DNA of 64,000 nt from Holothuria scabra. Lineage: Eukaryota; Echinodermata; Holothuroidea; Aspidochirotida; Holothuriidae. The notes beneath the pieces were generated by a model. The model saw nothing but the letters and a program-made list of their open reading frames with translations, was not told the DNA's origin and searched no databases. The DNA is taken from NCBI GenBank assembly GCA_037179385.1, contig CM074187.1, forward strand, positions 44,116,879-44,180,878. The letters run 5' to 3'. The position numbers were made by a program, and so were the translations under genes. Within the stretch, counting starts at the first letter, position 1. Each line of letters begins with the position of its first letter. Below are positions 1 through 12,395 of the stretch, one piece after another.

Positions 1-454
1 TCACCTGTTATTAAGTTGTATTTACAAGCCATAGACTGTTGAAGATCCAGGACTTTTGTTTGGGGGTGTACTAGATTCATTGATTGCAGTAATAAGGTAG
101 GGTAATTCCACAGATGGGGTTTAATTATAATGTATCTAATCTCTTTCACTTGAATTGTCAGAATATGGTTGCCATTGTGGGTCTGCCTTATGTGAAGAGT
201 GTAGTGTTGGACATCTTGGGGTTGCGCATGCACCCATGGCACTCCCTGGATCAGCCACAGGCCATAGAGTGGTCACTTAGCAATGTAAACAGCTTCACTC
301 CAAAAGCACAATCATTGTGATATGAGCATGTTTTGAGTAGTGTCAATACCAGTCAAACAAAGTGCAGTGTGTGTTATCTTTTTATTGGCTTACAATAATC
401 TTCATTATTTTATATGATTGTGAATGACTTTTTTTACACTTTGTGATATTGTAG

Positions 455-3400
455 ATGGAGGTGAAGCAGAATGGAGGGATGAAACTGAGAATGCAAGGGA
501 TGGTGAGAGCATTGCCAGCAGAGTGCATAACAAAGAAACACAAAGTGAGAAAATCACCCCAGGTGAGTATACATATGTATGTAAGTGGATAACCAACTGG
601 CAGCTACTGGCACATTGGAACAGGAGAGCTCTCCTTCTTTTTAATAGAGAATACATTTAGTGTGCCCCCTATCATTTACTTGTAATATACAGTATGAAAG
701 TACCTTGCAATAACTGTATTGTGTATGTAGGGTTAAAAATATATACTGGAGAGGTGTACCAGAAGTTTTTACCAGAAAAAAGGTTTTATAAATATTGTAC
801 TTCTGCTTTAATCCATTTTCGTGTAGTAGGTGAAACCATAACAGTATGTATGTTATAACTCTTAACATCTCTATAAATATATCAAGGTGTTACTTGAGAG
901 TTGTTCCTTTAAGATTTGTGTTGTTTGGAGTAGGAGATACTATTACTCCATGTCATACAAAGGAACCAGAATAAAAGTTCCAGCTGAAGGATTCTGAGTG
1001 GTGACTGTATTGCTTTGTCAGTGTAGTGGACAAAAGCCAGTGCAGGTCATTAGTGTTCCTCACTACCCTTGTACTTACAGAACTGTACAACACTGCCTGG
1101 GGTAACAAGCAGTGTTGAAGGCTTCAGAAGTTACCGTGAGCAATATCAGTGATGGTTTGGAACTAATGATGCATTTGTTCTCATCAAATGACCAGATAAA
1201 TATTTGGATTGTTTTATATTGCATTAACATAAGTTTCCATGGAATTTTTAATATTTTAAGCTGGGTGCAAGTCTGGTCATATGGGCTACATTCCATTTGA
1301 CAAGGGTCTGAGCTGCTAAAGCTGGCTGATATGGCTGGAACCCTAAATCAGAATGATTAGACCTCCTTTATAGGTGGACTTCAGAGCTGCTTTTAAACAC
1401 CAAACTGGGATGTTTTGTCAAGCTAGGTTTAATTTTTTATTTTCTTTAAGTTCTATGCATTTATCTACCATAAGTAAAAGAAATCAAACAAATTTGAAGC
1501 TGGGATTTTTTTGTTCTTCCTCATCTTGGAATGTAACATAGCCATGTGATGTGTTAGAGTGTATTCCGATTCTTTATTAATATCACATTATTTAATGCAT
1601 ACCACAAGTGAATCCTTTTGAAGTACAGTAATCAGTTCCTGGACAAGTGATTAAGCATGACACTGAATTAAAAGGCTTGTATTCTATGCCAAACATAAAA
1701 TCTACCTTGCTTGATTGGATGCATGTACAATTTAAACATTTTTTCAGGAATTTGCATCTGATATATAGTACATGTGGTCTTTGATATCATGATATATTGC
1801 AAAAGACTTACAAACCTAAGTGGATCAGGTCAAATGACTGGAAATGCTTTAATTCTATGCATTGCATTGCTTTTGTTTTTTTTATCAGTGCACATAAAAC
1901 AAGAGATTGAGGATGAGGAGACAGTTGATACCCAGCCTGTTGAGAAGATAAATGGTCCTTTCCAGATGTCACAACATCAGGGAGGAACGCAAGGTATGCA
2001 GGGCTAGTTTTAGATTTTCCAGGTGTGCTACAAATTGCACTCCTCAGGAAATTAAGGAGTGTCGTAGGTGTGCTGTTTTATTGGTTTCGATGATAAGAGA
2101 AACCTATCCATTCATGATGGCGTGTGTATGTATGTGTGTGTGTGTGTGTTTGTGACACTTTGCTTGTTAACAGGATATCTCAAGTTAGGAATGTCTGACA
2201 GTTTTCAAACTTGGTACATAGATGAGACATATTAAGAGGAAGAACCCTAATGTTTTTAGTGGAGGTCAAAGGTCATTTGGGGTCACCAGGGATCAAAGTC
2301 TGAAAACCTTGTTAATGCGATATCTCAAGGTAGGAAAGTTGGATGGATTTCATATGTGGTATGTGGATGCATTATAGTCAGAAGATGGTCCCTATCGTTT
2401 TTGGCAGAGGTCAAAGGTCATCTGGGGTCACTGGGGGTCAAAGTCTGAAAATCTCGTCAACACAATACCTCAAGGTAGGAAACTTGTATAAATTTTATAT
2501 ATGGGTATGTGGATGCATTATAGTCAGAAGATGGTCCCTATTGTGTTTAGCGGAGGTCAAAGGTCATCTGGGGTCAGTGGGGATCAAAGTCTGAAAATCT
2601 TGTTAACACGATATCCCAAGTTTGGAAGCTTTGACAGATTTCATATTTGATATGTGGATGAGTATGTGGATGAGTTAAGGTCAGAAGATGGTCACTATGG
2701 TTTTTGGTGGAGGTCAAATGTCATCTGGGGTCACCAGGGGTCAAAGTCTGAAAACCTTGTTAACACAATATCTCAAGGTAGGAAACCTGTATAGATTTCA
2801 TATTTGGTATGTGAGTGCATTATAGCCAGAAGATGGTCCGTGTTGTTTTTGGCAGAGGTCAAAGGTCATCTGGGGTCTGGGGGGGGTCAAAGTCTGAAAA
2901 TCTCTTTAACACAATATTTTAAAGTAGGAAGCTTGGATAGATTTCATATTTAGTATGTGGATACGTTATGGTCAGGAGATGGTCTCTATTGTTTTTGGGT
3001 GGCTGTCAAATGTCATCTGGGGTCACCAGGGGTCAAAGTCTGAAAACCTTGTTAAATGCAATATCTCAAGGTAGGAAACTTGGATAGATTTCATATTTGG
3101 TATGTGGATGCGTTATAGTAAGTAGATGTCCCAATTGTTTTTTTCGGAGGTCAAGGTCATCTGGGGTCACTGGGAGTCAAAGTCTGAAAACCTCGTTAAC
3201 ACGATATCTCAAGGAAGGAAGCTTGGATAGATTTCATATTTGGGTATGTGGATGCATTATGGTCAGAGGATGGTCCCCATTGTTTTTGGCAGATAGGAAA
3301 ATCATCTGGGGTCTCCAGGGGTCAAAGCCCGGAAACCTTTTCAAATATGATCTTTCAAGATAGCTGTTCGTCCATTTGTCTATGTGTTGTTTGTATGTCT

Positions 3401-6400
3401 AGCTATGTATGGCTTTTTTGAAGGTCAAAAGGTCATCTGGAATGACAAAATTATATTTTGAACATGCTAGTATAACATTTGAATGAGAAGATAATGGTGC
3501 ATGATGGCACTCTTTTAAACGGAACATTCATGTATCATCGAAACCTCAATGCATTTTTGCATTCTGGTTAGACTGTAATGTATTTATGTAGTTCTCATTC
3601 TTCATCTAGGTGTGCAAAAAATCACACTCCTCAGTGATTTGAGGTGAGTGGTGGTGTGCGATCTCACTTGCATGCCTCAAAATTCAAGGCCTGGGTATGC
3701 TCTTGAGAATCCATCATTTGTCTGCTTCTTTTGTTTGAGTTGTTAAAATAATTCATATAGTTGCCAGAGAAAGATACATGGTAAGGAAATACATTGTTTG
3801 TGCTGGTTTGTCAAAATGTCCTTATCAAATTTAGGGCTGACAGGGTATCAGATTGGATCATGATCTGATTTTATGAGAGGTTTAGTTCAAATCTCCTGCT
3901 TTCATTGCTAGAAAGGAGCAAAGATTTGTCATCCTTTGTAAATAGATGATTTACTTCAGAGAAACATGAAAATGAAATGTAAACTAATTACTTAGTGGTG
4001 CCACATTGACGAACAGCTTAGTATCGCACAGTGTTGATTCGACAGAAGCAGTCTCAGATGTGATGTCACAGAGTAAATAGTATGATTTTTCTAGTCCTGT
4101 GATGCAAATCATATATTTCCTCAGGTTGGCCAATTTTTGTTTCTTTCCTACCAAAGATGAAGGAGTCTTTAGTGAAATTCACAAAAATCGGAGCGTGATC
4201 CAATCCGTTATCAATCTAGTGTGACCTGGGTTTTAGTTCTTTGGAATCAGGCTCTTTTTGAATTAGTCCAGAGCCAGCCAGAACTGATGTACACTCTGGA
4301 ATACTGTGCATCATGTGCTGAAGCCACTCCTTAGTAAATCCGCAACAGAACTTATGATATCATGCAAGCTGTAGCTCATTGCCAACTTTCAGTACTGTAG
4401 TACGCTGTTATCATGTTTGATACAACCGCCATCTTGCTATCCAGTGATGGTGTCACAAGTGAAACTGAATGTACATTGATAAACCTAACAAAGCAGCTAA
4501 GAATCGTTATTTTGAAGGACACTAGAAAAACAGAAAACTTGAACATGTCCAGTGACCCAAAAACAGTAAGAAAAAAATAACATGTTGAAAGGGGCTACAC
4601 ATTTATGAACACATTGACCCAGCTAATCAGAGCAAAAGAAAGGTATATAAATTTAGTTTCACTGCAGAATAAACAGAACTTTACCTGTTAATACTATTAT
4701 GTTTAATCTAGTTTGAAAAATATTTAAGGACCGGAAAGAGTTCTTAATAGAAACTTCAAGATTTTTTAGATGTTGTAGCACCATGGAATAAATCATATTT
4801 GAGGCTTGAATACTTTAGTCTCATGTTGAGATTTTTCCCATTAGGATTAGGTATCTTCTAAAACCTGTAATTTGCCTGTCAGGGCAGGTATTGCACTTTG
4901 TTAGTTCACTGAATATTTCACTTTTTCACATCAAAGTTATGCACCTTAACTGCCTGCAGCTACATGTATATGCAGTTGTCTCATGTTGCACTTAGCCTGT
5001 ACATGACAGTCTCAGCTTATGTATCCATCAGCGTGTAGGTAAATAAAACTCCTACAGTTCAAAGAGCATGGTGTATTTGCAGGAGACATCATTTTCTGGG
5101 CTCTGGATGTTGCAGTGAATTCAAGAGAGATAAAGTAACAGTGATATGGAGACCAAGAAAGCTAAAATTTGTGACCTAAATCTAATGGCTGAAAGCCCCT
5201 CATGTGTGTTAATGGTTTGGTTGCTCATAGTCAAAAGATGTTGCCAACCATAGTTAGAGGAAACGCCACAAGTTTGGAAGTCCCCTGTAGGCCAGGGACT
5301 GTAGAATATGCCATGATATTCTCTGTTCACAGTAAGAGGTGACTAAAAGGAGAGACTTAAACCATATTTGAACCGTATTGGAACACTCCTCAGGAAAACT
5401 AGAAAAATCAGAAAATTCTTATCCTATGAAATGTTGTGAAGTGTATTTGCTTTTGTTTGAATACAGATGTGTTTAGTCACCATTCTGAGAAGGCAGAGGA
5501 AGATGAAGATGAGGTTGTAGAAGATGGAGATGCCTTGACTATGAAAGATACGGAGGTTAACAATCAAAGTATAGCTGGCAGTTCGGTGCTTGTTTCACCA
5601 TCTCAAAGATTGACACAAAATAGAAATTGTACCTTCTCACCCCTTTCAGGTAGGCCCTGCTCACAGCTTAACTTCAAATATTGCATTTTAAAATCATTTT
5701 TCAATTTTAATTCTGTTGCATCAAAACACACTCAAGAAATGTGTTCTCTAGCAGTTCTACCACGGCAGAAATGTGAAATAACTAAAGTAAATGTCATATT
5801 AATGCATGATTCATTTATCTTATGACAAAATGAAGCTGAAATAACATCATTCTGATAAAGTATTCAAGTATACAGAGGGCACCCTCTGTATGAAGTATGA
5901 CCAGCCATACATTTGGCTTTTCGCAGGACGCTGTTAGTCCATCCTATACCCAATAACTTTGTCCTCCTTTTTGATGGTCTGTGACTTGCGAAATCACAAT
6001 GACAAATATCTTTCATAGCCTATCCTAGCTAGTTCAATCACAAATTATTTTATGCTTATAACATTTGTACATGGAAAAAAGAACTAACTTTGTATAGTCT
6101 CAAAATGTATGCAGTACTTGGTGTTCCCATTTGTAGGTGACTATAGTATAGTCATAAACGTGTAGTTGGTTAACTTTAAATATATTAATTCATGTAGTCA
6201 GCATGGTTGGCATGTAACATATCTGTGTTGGTCTGGTGTGTAGCATTGATGGTACCTGACCTCAGTTTGATTGAGCATGGTCATGCCCTATTTTGGGGGA
6301 TTTGGAAGTTGTCACCCTATTGACCTTATGCATATGATGTTGCAGAGTAAAAAGTATGCTGTATCTTAGAGGGACACGTTTATCATTTACTGATGTATTG

Positions 6401-8516
6401 GTGGAGTAGGGAAAACAAAGACAGCGAGCCACAAGTGGAAATATGGCTTTGGTCGGCTTGACTTAAACCAGTTGGTTAGAAACTGGGCCCTAAAACACCC
6501 TCTAGTCTCGCCTGACCTTACCTGATCTATGTGAAGGACATGCATGTGGATTAATGATATCCTTTCAGTTTTCACCAATAAACGCAGACAGCCGATTTTT
6601 CAATTAATGGAATAGACATGTGAACAGACTGCATGGTCAAGTGGTTAAAGCATCAGACTTGCATCTGGATGGTCTGGAATTAGACTTCTGGCCAGGTCAT
6701 ACTGCAGACTTTAAAAATGGAACTCACTGCCATTGTGCTTGGTGCTCAGCATAAGCAATGGAGTCAGGGAATCATGCTGGTTACTAAGCTGTTAAACCCC
6801 ATTTAACTAACAGATAGGCAAGTGATTCTTCTATATGCTAGGGGCAAGTCTACAGCATGTAACCACATGCTCATTTGTTTTGTTCAAAATACATCATACC
6901 TTGTGACATCAATGAATAAGTGTATACATTGTTTATGCTTAATGTTTCTGGGTGATAGATATACACCTGTGAGATAAACCTCACATAATGTAATTTGAGT
7001 TTCAGTGTTTATTTCAACCGCATATATGTTTGATAAATTACACTTGTATGCATGCCTTAGACCCAGGGTTATCCACACAAAACTAAGTCAAGCTTATAAA
7101 CATAGACACCCCTTAATAAACTTGGATACCCTTTAATCATACAAAAACTCAATCAAACTTTTTTTATTTCTTGAATTACAAGGAGTTCAGCCATCTGTTG
7201 CATCCAAAGAAACTTACAACATAGAGGTAGCACCTCTGAGATACCATTTACAGAAACCGTTTACACCACAGGCAGGAAACCCTTGTGCACCTTCAGGTAT
7301 TTATACGTCATTATCATTGACATTAAATTAGGTTTCCACCAACATCCCTTAGTAGTCTATGAAGGGCTGCTTGTACCCATTTGAAGTCAGCCACTAAAAC
7401 TTAATTTTCTCTTGATGTAGGTGGATTTGTTACTGTACCCATGGGAAGGGTAGAGGGCCAAACCAGCTTGATGTTGGGTGGGGTGGTGTGGAGGAGAGAT
7501 GGTTCTATGCATTTTTACAATGGTGCAGCTATACCCACAGAGATGAAGAGGGGGGAATGCCATCCAAGAAATCTCTAGGTATTTCACCCTTGCACTTTAT
7601 CCACTGTTTGAGGGACTAAGAAACCCCTTTGTGTGTCCCTCCAATTTTCATCATTTATCATCTTTGAGTCAGTGGTCCAAGAAATATTTAGATTTTGACC
7701 TCAGCATTTCATCCACCATTTTAAAGGCATACAAAAATTCCATATGAAGTTTAAATGAATCACTCAAGAACCCAAGAACAATCAAAACTGCTCTGCAAAT
7801 ACTGAACACTATACCCTCAGAATGGAGAAAAGTCATTGGCAAATGTTGTTTGCAAATAAACTTTACATGTTCCCCACAACAAAAGATCCTTCTCCTCGCC
7901 ACCAGCATTGTGTTTGATTCTTTTCTTACTTTCAGCTGAAGTATCTCTCACCAACCATACAGCAATGATGAACAAACTAAAGATCCTTCAACAAAGTTTA
8001 AATCCAAATATTTTTCCAGCTGCCAGCAACCATTCGTTTCTTCTTGCACCTCCGCGTTTATCCAGCCCTGTATTCTCACGAAAAATAGCTTCAACTGCCC
8101 ATGTCAGAAGGCCCAACAATTTACCTGAAGAGCGTCCCCTTTTTAAGTGTACCTCTTGCAAGAAGTCATTTAATCATAAAGGAATGTTTGAGATACATAT
8201 GGAAAGCCATCAGAGGAAGAGGTCCCAGTCTTCAGAAGAATTTTTGTGCCGATACTGTGACAAAGTTTTTGTATCTAGGCATCGTTTGAAGACTCATGAA
8301 CATGGCCACGAAGGCATCAGGCCATACAAGTGTCAAATTTGTGGGAAAGGGTTCACGCAGAGTGGCACGTGTAGAAGACATGAACGTATTCACATTGGTT
8401 TCAAGCCATTTAAGTGTCGTTTTTGCAATAAGACATTCCTACAAACTAGAGATTTGAAAAAGCATGAGGTGTATCATCTGCGAGAACTCATGACAAAGGA
8501 AGCATCGTGTCTTTGA
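455..8516 (+). CDS. C2H2 zinc-finger protein gene, 5' end missing (five exons)
   Basis: Five exons can be joined: 455-562, 1889-1993, 5467-5649, 7183-7296 and 7936-8516. Each internal exon is a multiple of three (108, 105, 183, 114 nt) and every junction is in phase 1. Every intron has AG before and GT after, for example donors CCCCAG|GTGAGT and AACGCAAG|GTATGC. Together they encode about 363 residues, ending in four C2H2 fingers. The second exon contains IKQEIEDEE, a classical SUMO-acceptor pattern (hydrophobic-K-x-E) within an acidic stretch. The third has another acidic run (EEDEDEVVEDGD). No start codon fits before 455, because the first visible exon begins one base into a codon, so upstream exons lie outside the window or are unrecognised. 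The product is probably a nuclear DNA-binding transcription factor. The fingers do not let me name an orthologue. The shared phase and matching frame make the exon chain much stronger than any single exon. Confidence 0.85.
2131..2150. repeat. TG microsatellite
   Basis: A short TG/TGTA dinucleotide run lies just before the 146-bp minisatellite, inside the zinc-finger gene intron. Confidence 0.7.
2160..3365 (+). repeat. Minisatellite, about eight units of 146 bp, carrying DR1 motifs
   Basis: A unit beginning near ATATCTCAAGGTAGGAA recurs at about 2173, 2320, 2465, 2611, 2768, 2913, 3060, 3203 and 3348, spaced 143-157 bp apart. Each unit carries a block resembling AGGTCAAAGGTCATCTGGGG. The exact 13-mer AGGTCAAAGGTCA is intact at 2263-2275, 2408-2420, 2554-2566 and 2856-2868, and is changed in the other units. 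Flanks at about 2023 and 3609 share AGGTGTGC and GCACTCCTCAG/ACACTCCTCAG motifs, so the array may sit inside a DNA transposon. It lies in the second visible intron of the zinc-finger gene. Confidence 0.9.
6398..6525 (+). repeat. tRNA-derived SINE, tail portion
   Basis: The segment GAGCCACAAGTGG...GACTTAAACCAGTTGG matches the downstream half of the SINE seen complete on the minus strand at 28040-28292. It lacks the tRNA-like head. It is intronic in the zinc-finger gene. Confidence 0.6.
6628..6800 (+). repeat. tRNA-derived SINE, head portion
   Basis: GCATGGTCAAGTGGTTAAAG resembles a tRNA A box (pol III internal promoter). The downstream body CTGCCATTGTGCTTGGTGCT and CAGCATAAGCAATGG matches the copies at 28.2 and 46.0 kb. 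The B-box region is degraded. The copy lies in the intron before the fourth visible exon of the zinc-finger gene. Confidence 0.7.
7936..8516 (+). CDS. Terminal exon encoding four C2H2 zinc fingers
   Basis: The acceptor is CTTACTTTCAG at 7925-7935 and the exon runs to a TGA at 8514-8516. About 65 residues of low-complexity linker precede four fingers: C-x2-C...H-x3-H with FKCTSCKKSF at about 8142, FLCRYCDKVF at about 8238, YKCQICGKGF at about 8322 and FKCRFCNKTF at about 8403. All four keep both Cys and both His. The linkers between fingers 2-3 (HEGIRPYKC) and 3-4 (HIGFKPFKC) are relatives of the TGEKP linker that stiffens adjacent fingers on DNA. Fingers 1 and 2 are separated by a longer basic/Ser linker, so fingers 2-4 probably form the main DNA-reading unit. 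The exon also has an in-frame ATG at 7908, before the acceptor, but the exon chain argues against its use. Confidence 0.9.
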
Positions 8517-8525
8517 AGACTTTAA

Positions 8526-9085
8526 GGAATGAAGAATATTCCTGGAGCAAATTTATGTTTGAAATGTTGTCAGGAAGGTATTCAAAGTATACTGGTGAAA
8601 TTTCCATTCATAACATGGTCATTCAAATCTCAAGATGTTAAGCAATTGAAGTTGACAAATATTTTACAAGAAGTGAACTTGGAGATAGCAGCTGTGATGT
8701 CATTGATTCACATTGTCGACCAGTGTTTTGTTTTTCTTAAAAATTTACCACCAATTTTATACAACAAAACTCTGATACATTGATATCATAAAATGCATCA
8801 TAAACAATTGTAATTTTGAAAACTTTATATGCCTTCGGATCCAGACAGCATCTTTAATAAATATAAGGTCAAAACAAAAGGATGCAATATAAAGGAAAAT
8901 CAAACATTGGTCATCTTTGTGAATCTCATGCTATCTCACCCACATCCTTCAATTTCTCTCTTTGTGGAAAATTTTTCAACTTTAACAATATCTCAAGAAC
9001 CATATAGGGAAATGACTAAAACTTTCACCAGAATGCTTAATATATGCTTTGACATATTGAACATAAAGTTGGTTCTTTAAAAACT
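8526..9085 (+). mobile_element. Foldback (long-TIR) element copy, 3' UTR of the zinc-finger gene
   Basis: The left part (GGTGAAATTTCCATTCATAA, CTCAAGATGTTAAGCAATTG, TGATGTCATTGATTCACATT) matches the left arm of the elements at 47628 and 60192. The right part (AACTTTCACCAGAATGCTTA, TTTGACATATTGAACATAAA) matches their right arm. The copy is old and its ends are eroded. It starts within 10 bases of the stop codon, so the annotated 3' UTR is largely transposon sequence. Confidence 0.7.
8856..8861 (+). promoter_or_regulatory. Candidate polyadenylation signal AATAAA
   Basis: An exact AATAAA lies about 340 bases after the zinc-finger stop codon, inside the foldback element copy. AATAAA is common in AT-rich DNA, so this is only a candidate. 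Confidence 0.3.
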
Positions 9086-11407
9086 GGAAGAAGAGTTGGT
9101 TCAGTTTCATTGGAATGTTGAATGAATCAACCTTGACTTGAGGCTGGGTTTTTTCATAGTCAATTTACAGGTGATTGTAGTGGTGTAAAGTTTTAAAGAG
9201 GCATAATCTTTGGAAAGAAATTGTAGGTATGAAATAGCAGTGGAGTTTTTATATTCTATGAAGACTTTGCCTTTGCTGAGAATACCTCTTTACAGAGGGT
9301 ACTTTTAAACGATGCTGCAGTTGGGTTGTGGCATTTTCAAATACTCCATACAAATTACATTGCAAGTGACTGTTGTGATTGGAGGTATGTTGTGTACTTT
9401 TAGGTCTTCTTTTCACAGCGTAACAAATAACAGCTTAACTCGTAAGTATTTTGAAGGGGTGGGACCCTTGACAACTGTGCTAGGGGGCATTATGCAGATG
9501 TGGCATTCACATTGGTGATTTGTTTGCAGTGGACATTGGAAGTGAAAACCTTTTCCACAGCATGTCATTTGGTCAGGGGTACTCAACCCATTTTTACACC
9601 CAAGGCACATTGACCCAAACTTACACCACAGCCTATTAAAGGTGTAATTGATTGTGGTAAATTTGAAGACATAGCTAGCAGGTTCTCTGTAAGAGATACA
9701 ATTTTAATTTAAAGTTATAAATATTTTTGTATTCCATTTCCCATATTTTTATTTTCATGTAGGCAAAATCAGGTCAACTAAATTACAAACAATTAAATGG
9801 GACAGAAAAGTATATTTCATCTGCCAAAATTGTAATTTAAGAGCCAGCTAAGCCAACAGTTTTTATCTGTGGTAGTATTTTATAAGCTCCTTCAAATTAT
9901 ATCAATAGGATGAATATACCTTTGCTTTTTTTACTTGCAATAACTATTTATAGTCATTTTTCCTTCCTTGATATAACTTTTTTTGTAGAAATCTGCTTCA
10001 TACTTTGAAACTTAAAATGAAAAATCTTTTAATCCTCCTACTCCAAGGCAAGAAAGACAGAGATTCACCTTTATGGTGAAAGATCTGTTTAAACAAAACT
10101 TTCTTTTGACATGCAGAGCAAGAAAAATTTCAGACACGATAGGGAAATTTTTAAGTTTGCTTGATTCTGTTCTGTGGATCTTGAAATATTTGTAGACAGG
10201 TTAGTTAGGGTAAACCTTCGGTTGACCCAGGGTAGCCATGATTTGTTCATACTGTACCTCTCGATGTCAGGGAGCAGATAGCGAAAAATATACTTCAGGA
10301 ATCAAAAAAGTTTGGTTTGCCAATCAGGGAAGATAACGCTAATCTTATATGAATATTCATATAATTGTGAATTGTAAGCAAATGGAAAGCATTCATTTAA
10401 AAGAATTTTATATCTGATCAAAACAACATACTTTTTGTTGAATTTGTTCCTAACCGAAACATTTAGCACATCAAATGATGACTGGATAAGCTCATACTTG
10501 TCTGAATGTCACAGGTTAGCATTATCATAAATAAGATTTGAAAATGTTCAGGACAGAGCTGTTCAGAATAGCAAAAGTCATAGGCATTCGTATTGGTGTA
10601 TATGCTTTTCTCAACACGTTTGGAACAGTTATGTACATTTTTGACTCATTTACAGAATACCTGTGATTTAAAAATATCACTGGTATTTAGATGACCAATG
10701 ATACCAGACCAGTGATAATTATATATGTTTTAAGTGGATGCTCCACCCTCATTTGAAGTCAAAATTAGTCCTCTCTGTGTCTTTATGTTGTTGAGGGGTA
10801 TAAACAGATCAGCATTACCCATACTCTCAATGGGAGAGATACCCTGACTACAGACAGGGTAACCACATTGTAACCTGAAGTGAACTTAAAGCAAACAGGA
10901 GTGATGTCATCTTCTTGCTTTGATGAGAAATGCTTGGTTTGCTCTTAATATTTGTCCATATATTTTTGTTGTATCTATAAATTGAAATATCATATGAGCT
11001 TCCTGGAAGATTTTTATCAAAGAGTATGGAATTCCTACGTTCACTTAAAGAAAGCATGAGTTTATGAAGGAGAAAGTAGTCGTTGTAAAACTGAAGAAAA
11101 GGAAGCTTTGACAAATCCCCTGCTTGACGATCCATTACAAGAAAAAATTTTTATGGGCAAGTGCACTGCTCAATATTAGCCCCCTGGACAAGTGCTCCAA
11201 CCCCCAGCAATCCCCTTCACAAAGAAGTTCAAAGGTATTAAAAGTGAACAATGCAGAAAGTAGAATTAAAGAACAGCTAGTGTGATTGACAAGTAATGAA
11301 AAAAATACATGTAAAATCCATAAAACCAGGAAATTTGTTCATTAATGAGAGATTTTAATGTGATGGGTGTTTATATGTAAACTTTGTTATGAAATGTGGT
11401 ATTGCTT
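9086..11407. other. Gene-less stretch
   Basis: Only short scattered reading frames occur, with no convincing splice borders. I see no repeat ends that I can pair apart from small AT-rich hairpins such as TATCACTGGT...ACCAGTGATA near 10675-10717. Confidence 0.5.
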
Positions 11408-11409
11408 TA

Positions 11410-11669
11410 AAAGTCAAGAGCAGTCCCCCAAACGTAATTAGAGGCAACAGCTAAATATCAAAATTTTCCTCTTTTTTTCTCTTTAAACTATCTTTCATCA
11501 TATTCTTAAATTTCAGTATTGCATGTTCAATTTAAAAGAAGCAGTTACTTATTTAAAATTTCAATTTGAAGAGAAAAATTGCTGTCGACATGACCTTCAA
11601 CAGCCAATATTGAAACAGGACAGTGTACTACACTACTAACTTCAAGTTGGGGTGACTGCTCTTGCCCTT
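11410..11669. mobile_element. MITE with TA target duplication (family A, copy 1)
   Basis: The left end AAAGTCAAGAGCAGTCCCCC and right end GGGGTGACTGCTCTTGCCCTT are inverted, and each is bounded by TA (11408-11409 and 11670-11671). A TA duplication fits the Tc1/mariner superfamily. The second copy is at 50790-51035 and shares the interior motif GAAACAGGACAGT. No coding capacity. Confidence 0.75.
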
Positions 11670-11689
11670 TAAATGCTAATATCTTGAAG

Positions 11690-12395
11690 ACCTCAGCCAT
11701 GATGCAGGGAGCTGTTACTTGGAAGGAGATTGAATTTTAATTCACACTTGTGTTCTAAGACCAGGGGAAATTATCCTTGATAAGCTACTTATTCTGCTGA
11801 GAGAATTTCTTTCTGTCATATGATACCAACATCATTCACGTCACATAACTATTGCAATTGACTTTGTCGAAAAAATGTTGTGATGCGTAGGTTGACATTG
11901 CCACCAGTTAAGAGCAGGTGCTACAAAACTAATGACGTCTGGTTGGCTGAAATCAAACAATTAGGCCTGTCACTTCCTACTGAATAAGCATCATGGAAAT
12001 GAGCTACAGAAACAGGAGTCAATTTTTGTCATTTCAGTTTGGGAGTTTTCCTGAAATCTCCTGAAATGACCAGGTAATATATAATTATATAACATCTTGT
12101 TCACATTTTCAGATACAATATTAGAGATATACTCTGATTTGGAATGTCACAACAAATTGTTTGCATTTTTTGTTTTCCAGCTGCTGGCAACGCTATGGCA
12201 CTGGCAGTAGTAAAAATTTTCAGACTGATGTTAGATGTAGCATATGACAAATCGATTTTGTAGGAATTAATTATTCCATTGTTAGTCATGTAGAAAGAGA
12301 GAGAGGTCATTGTCTGACCTTGACAGTTCAAACCTCAATTCTAAGAGATCAATCTCCTTCCAAATGACAGCAGCTCCCTGTGCATTGTTGGTGAA
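11690..12395. mobile_element. Probable MITE with about 45-bp imperfect inverted ends
   Basis: GCAGGGAGCTGTTACTTGGA at 11704 is mirrored by the reverse complement of 12336-12382, which contains CTCCTTCCAAATGACAGCAG. Target duplications could not be fixed. The interior is AT-rich and has no coding signal. Confidence 0.5.

Noticed and set aside
1..454. Upstream exon of the zinc-finger gene
   Set aside because: No stretch has an acceptor, a donor and an open phase that joins to 455.
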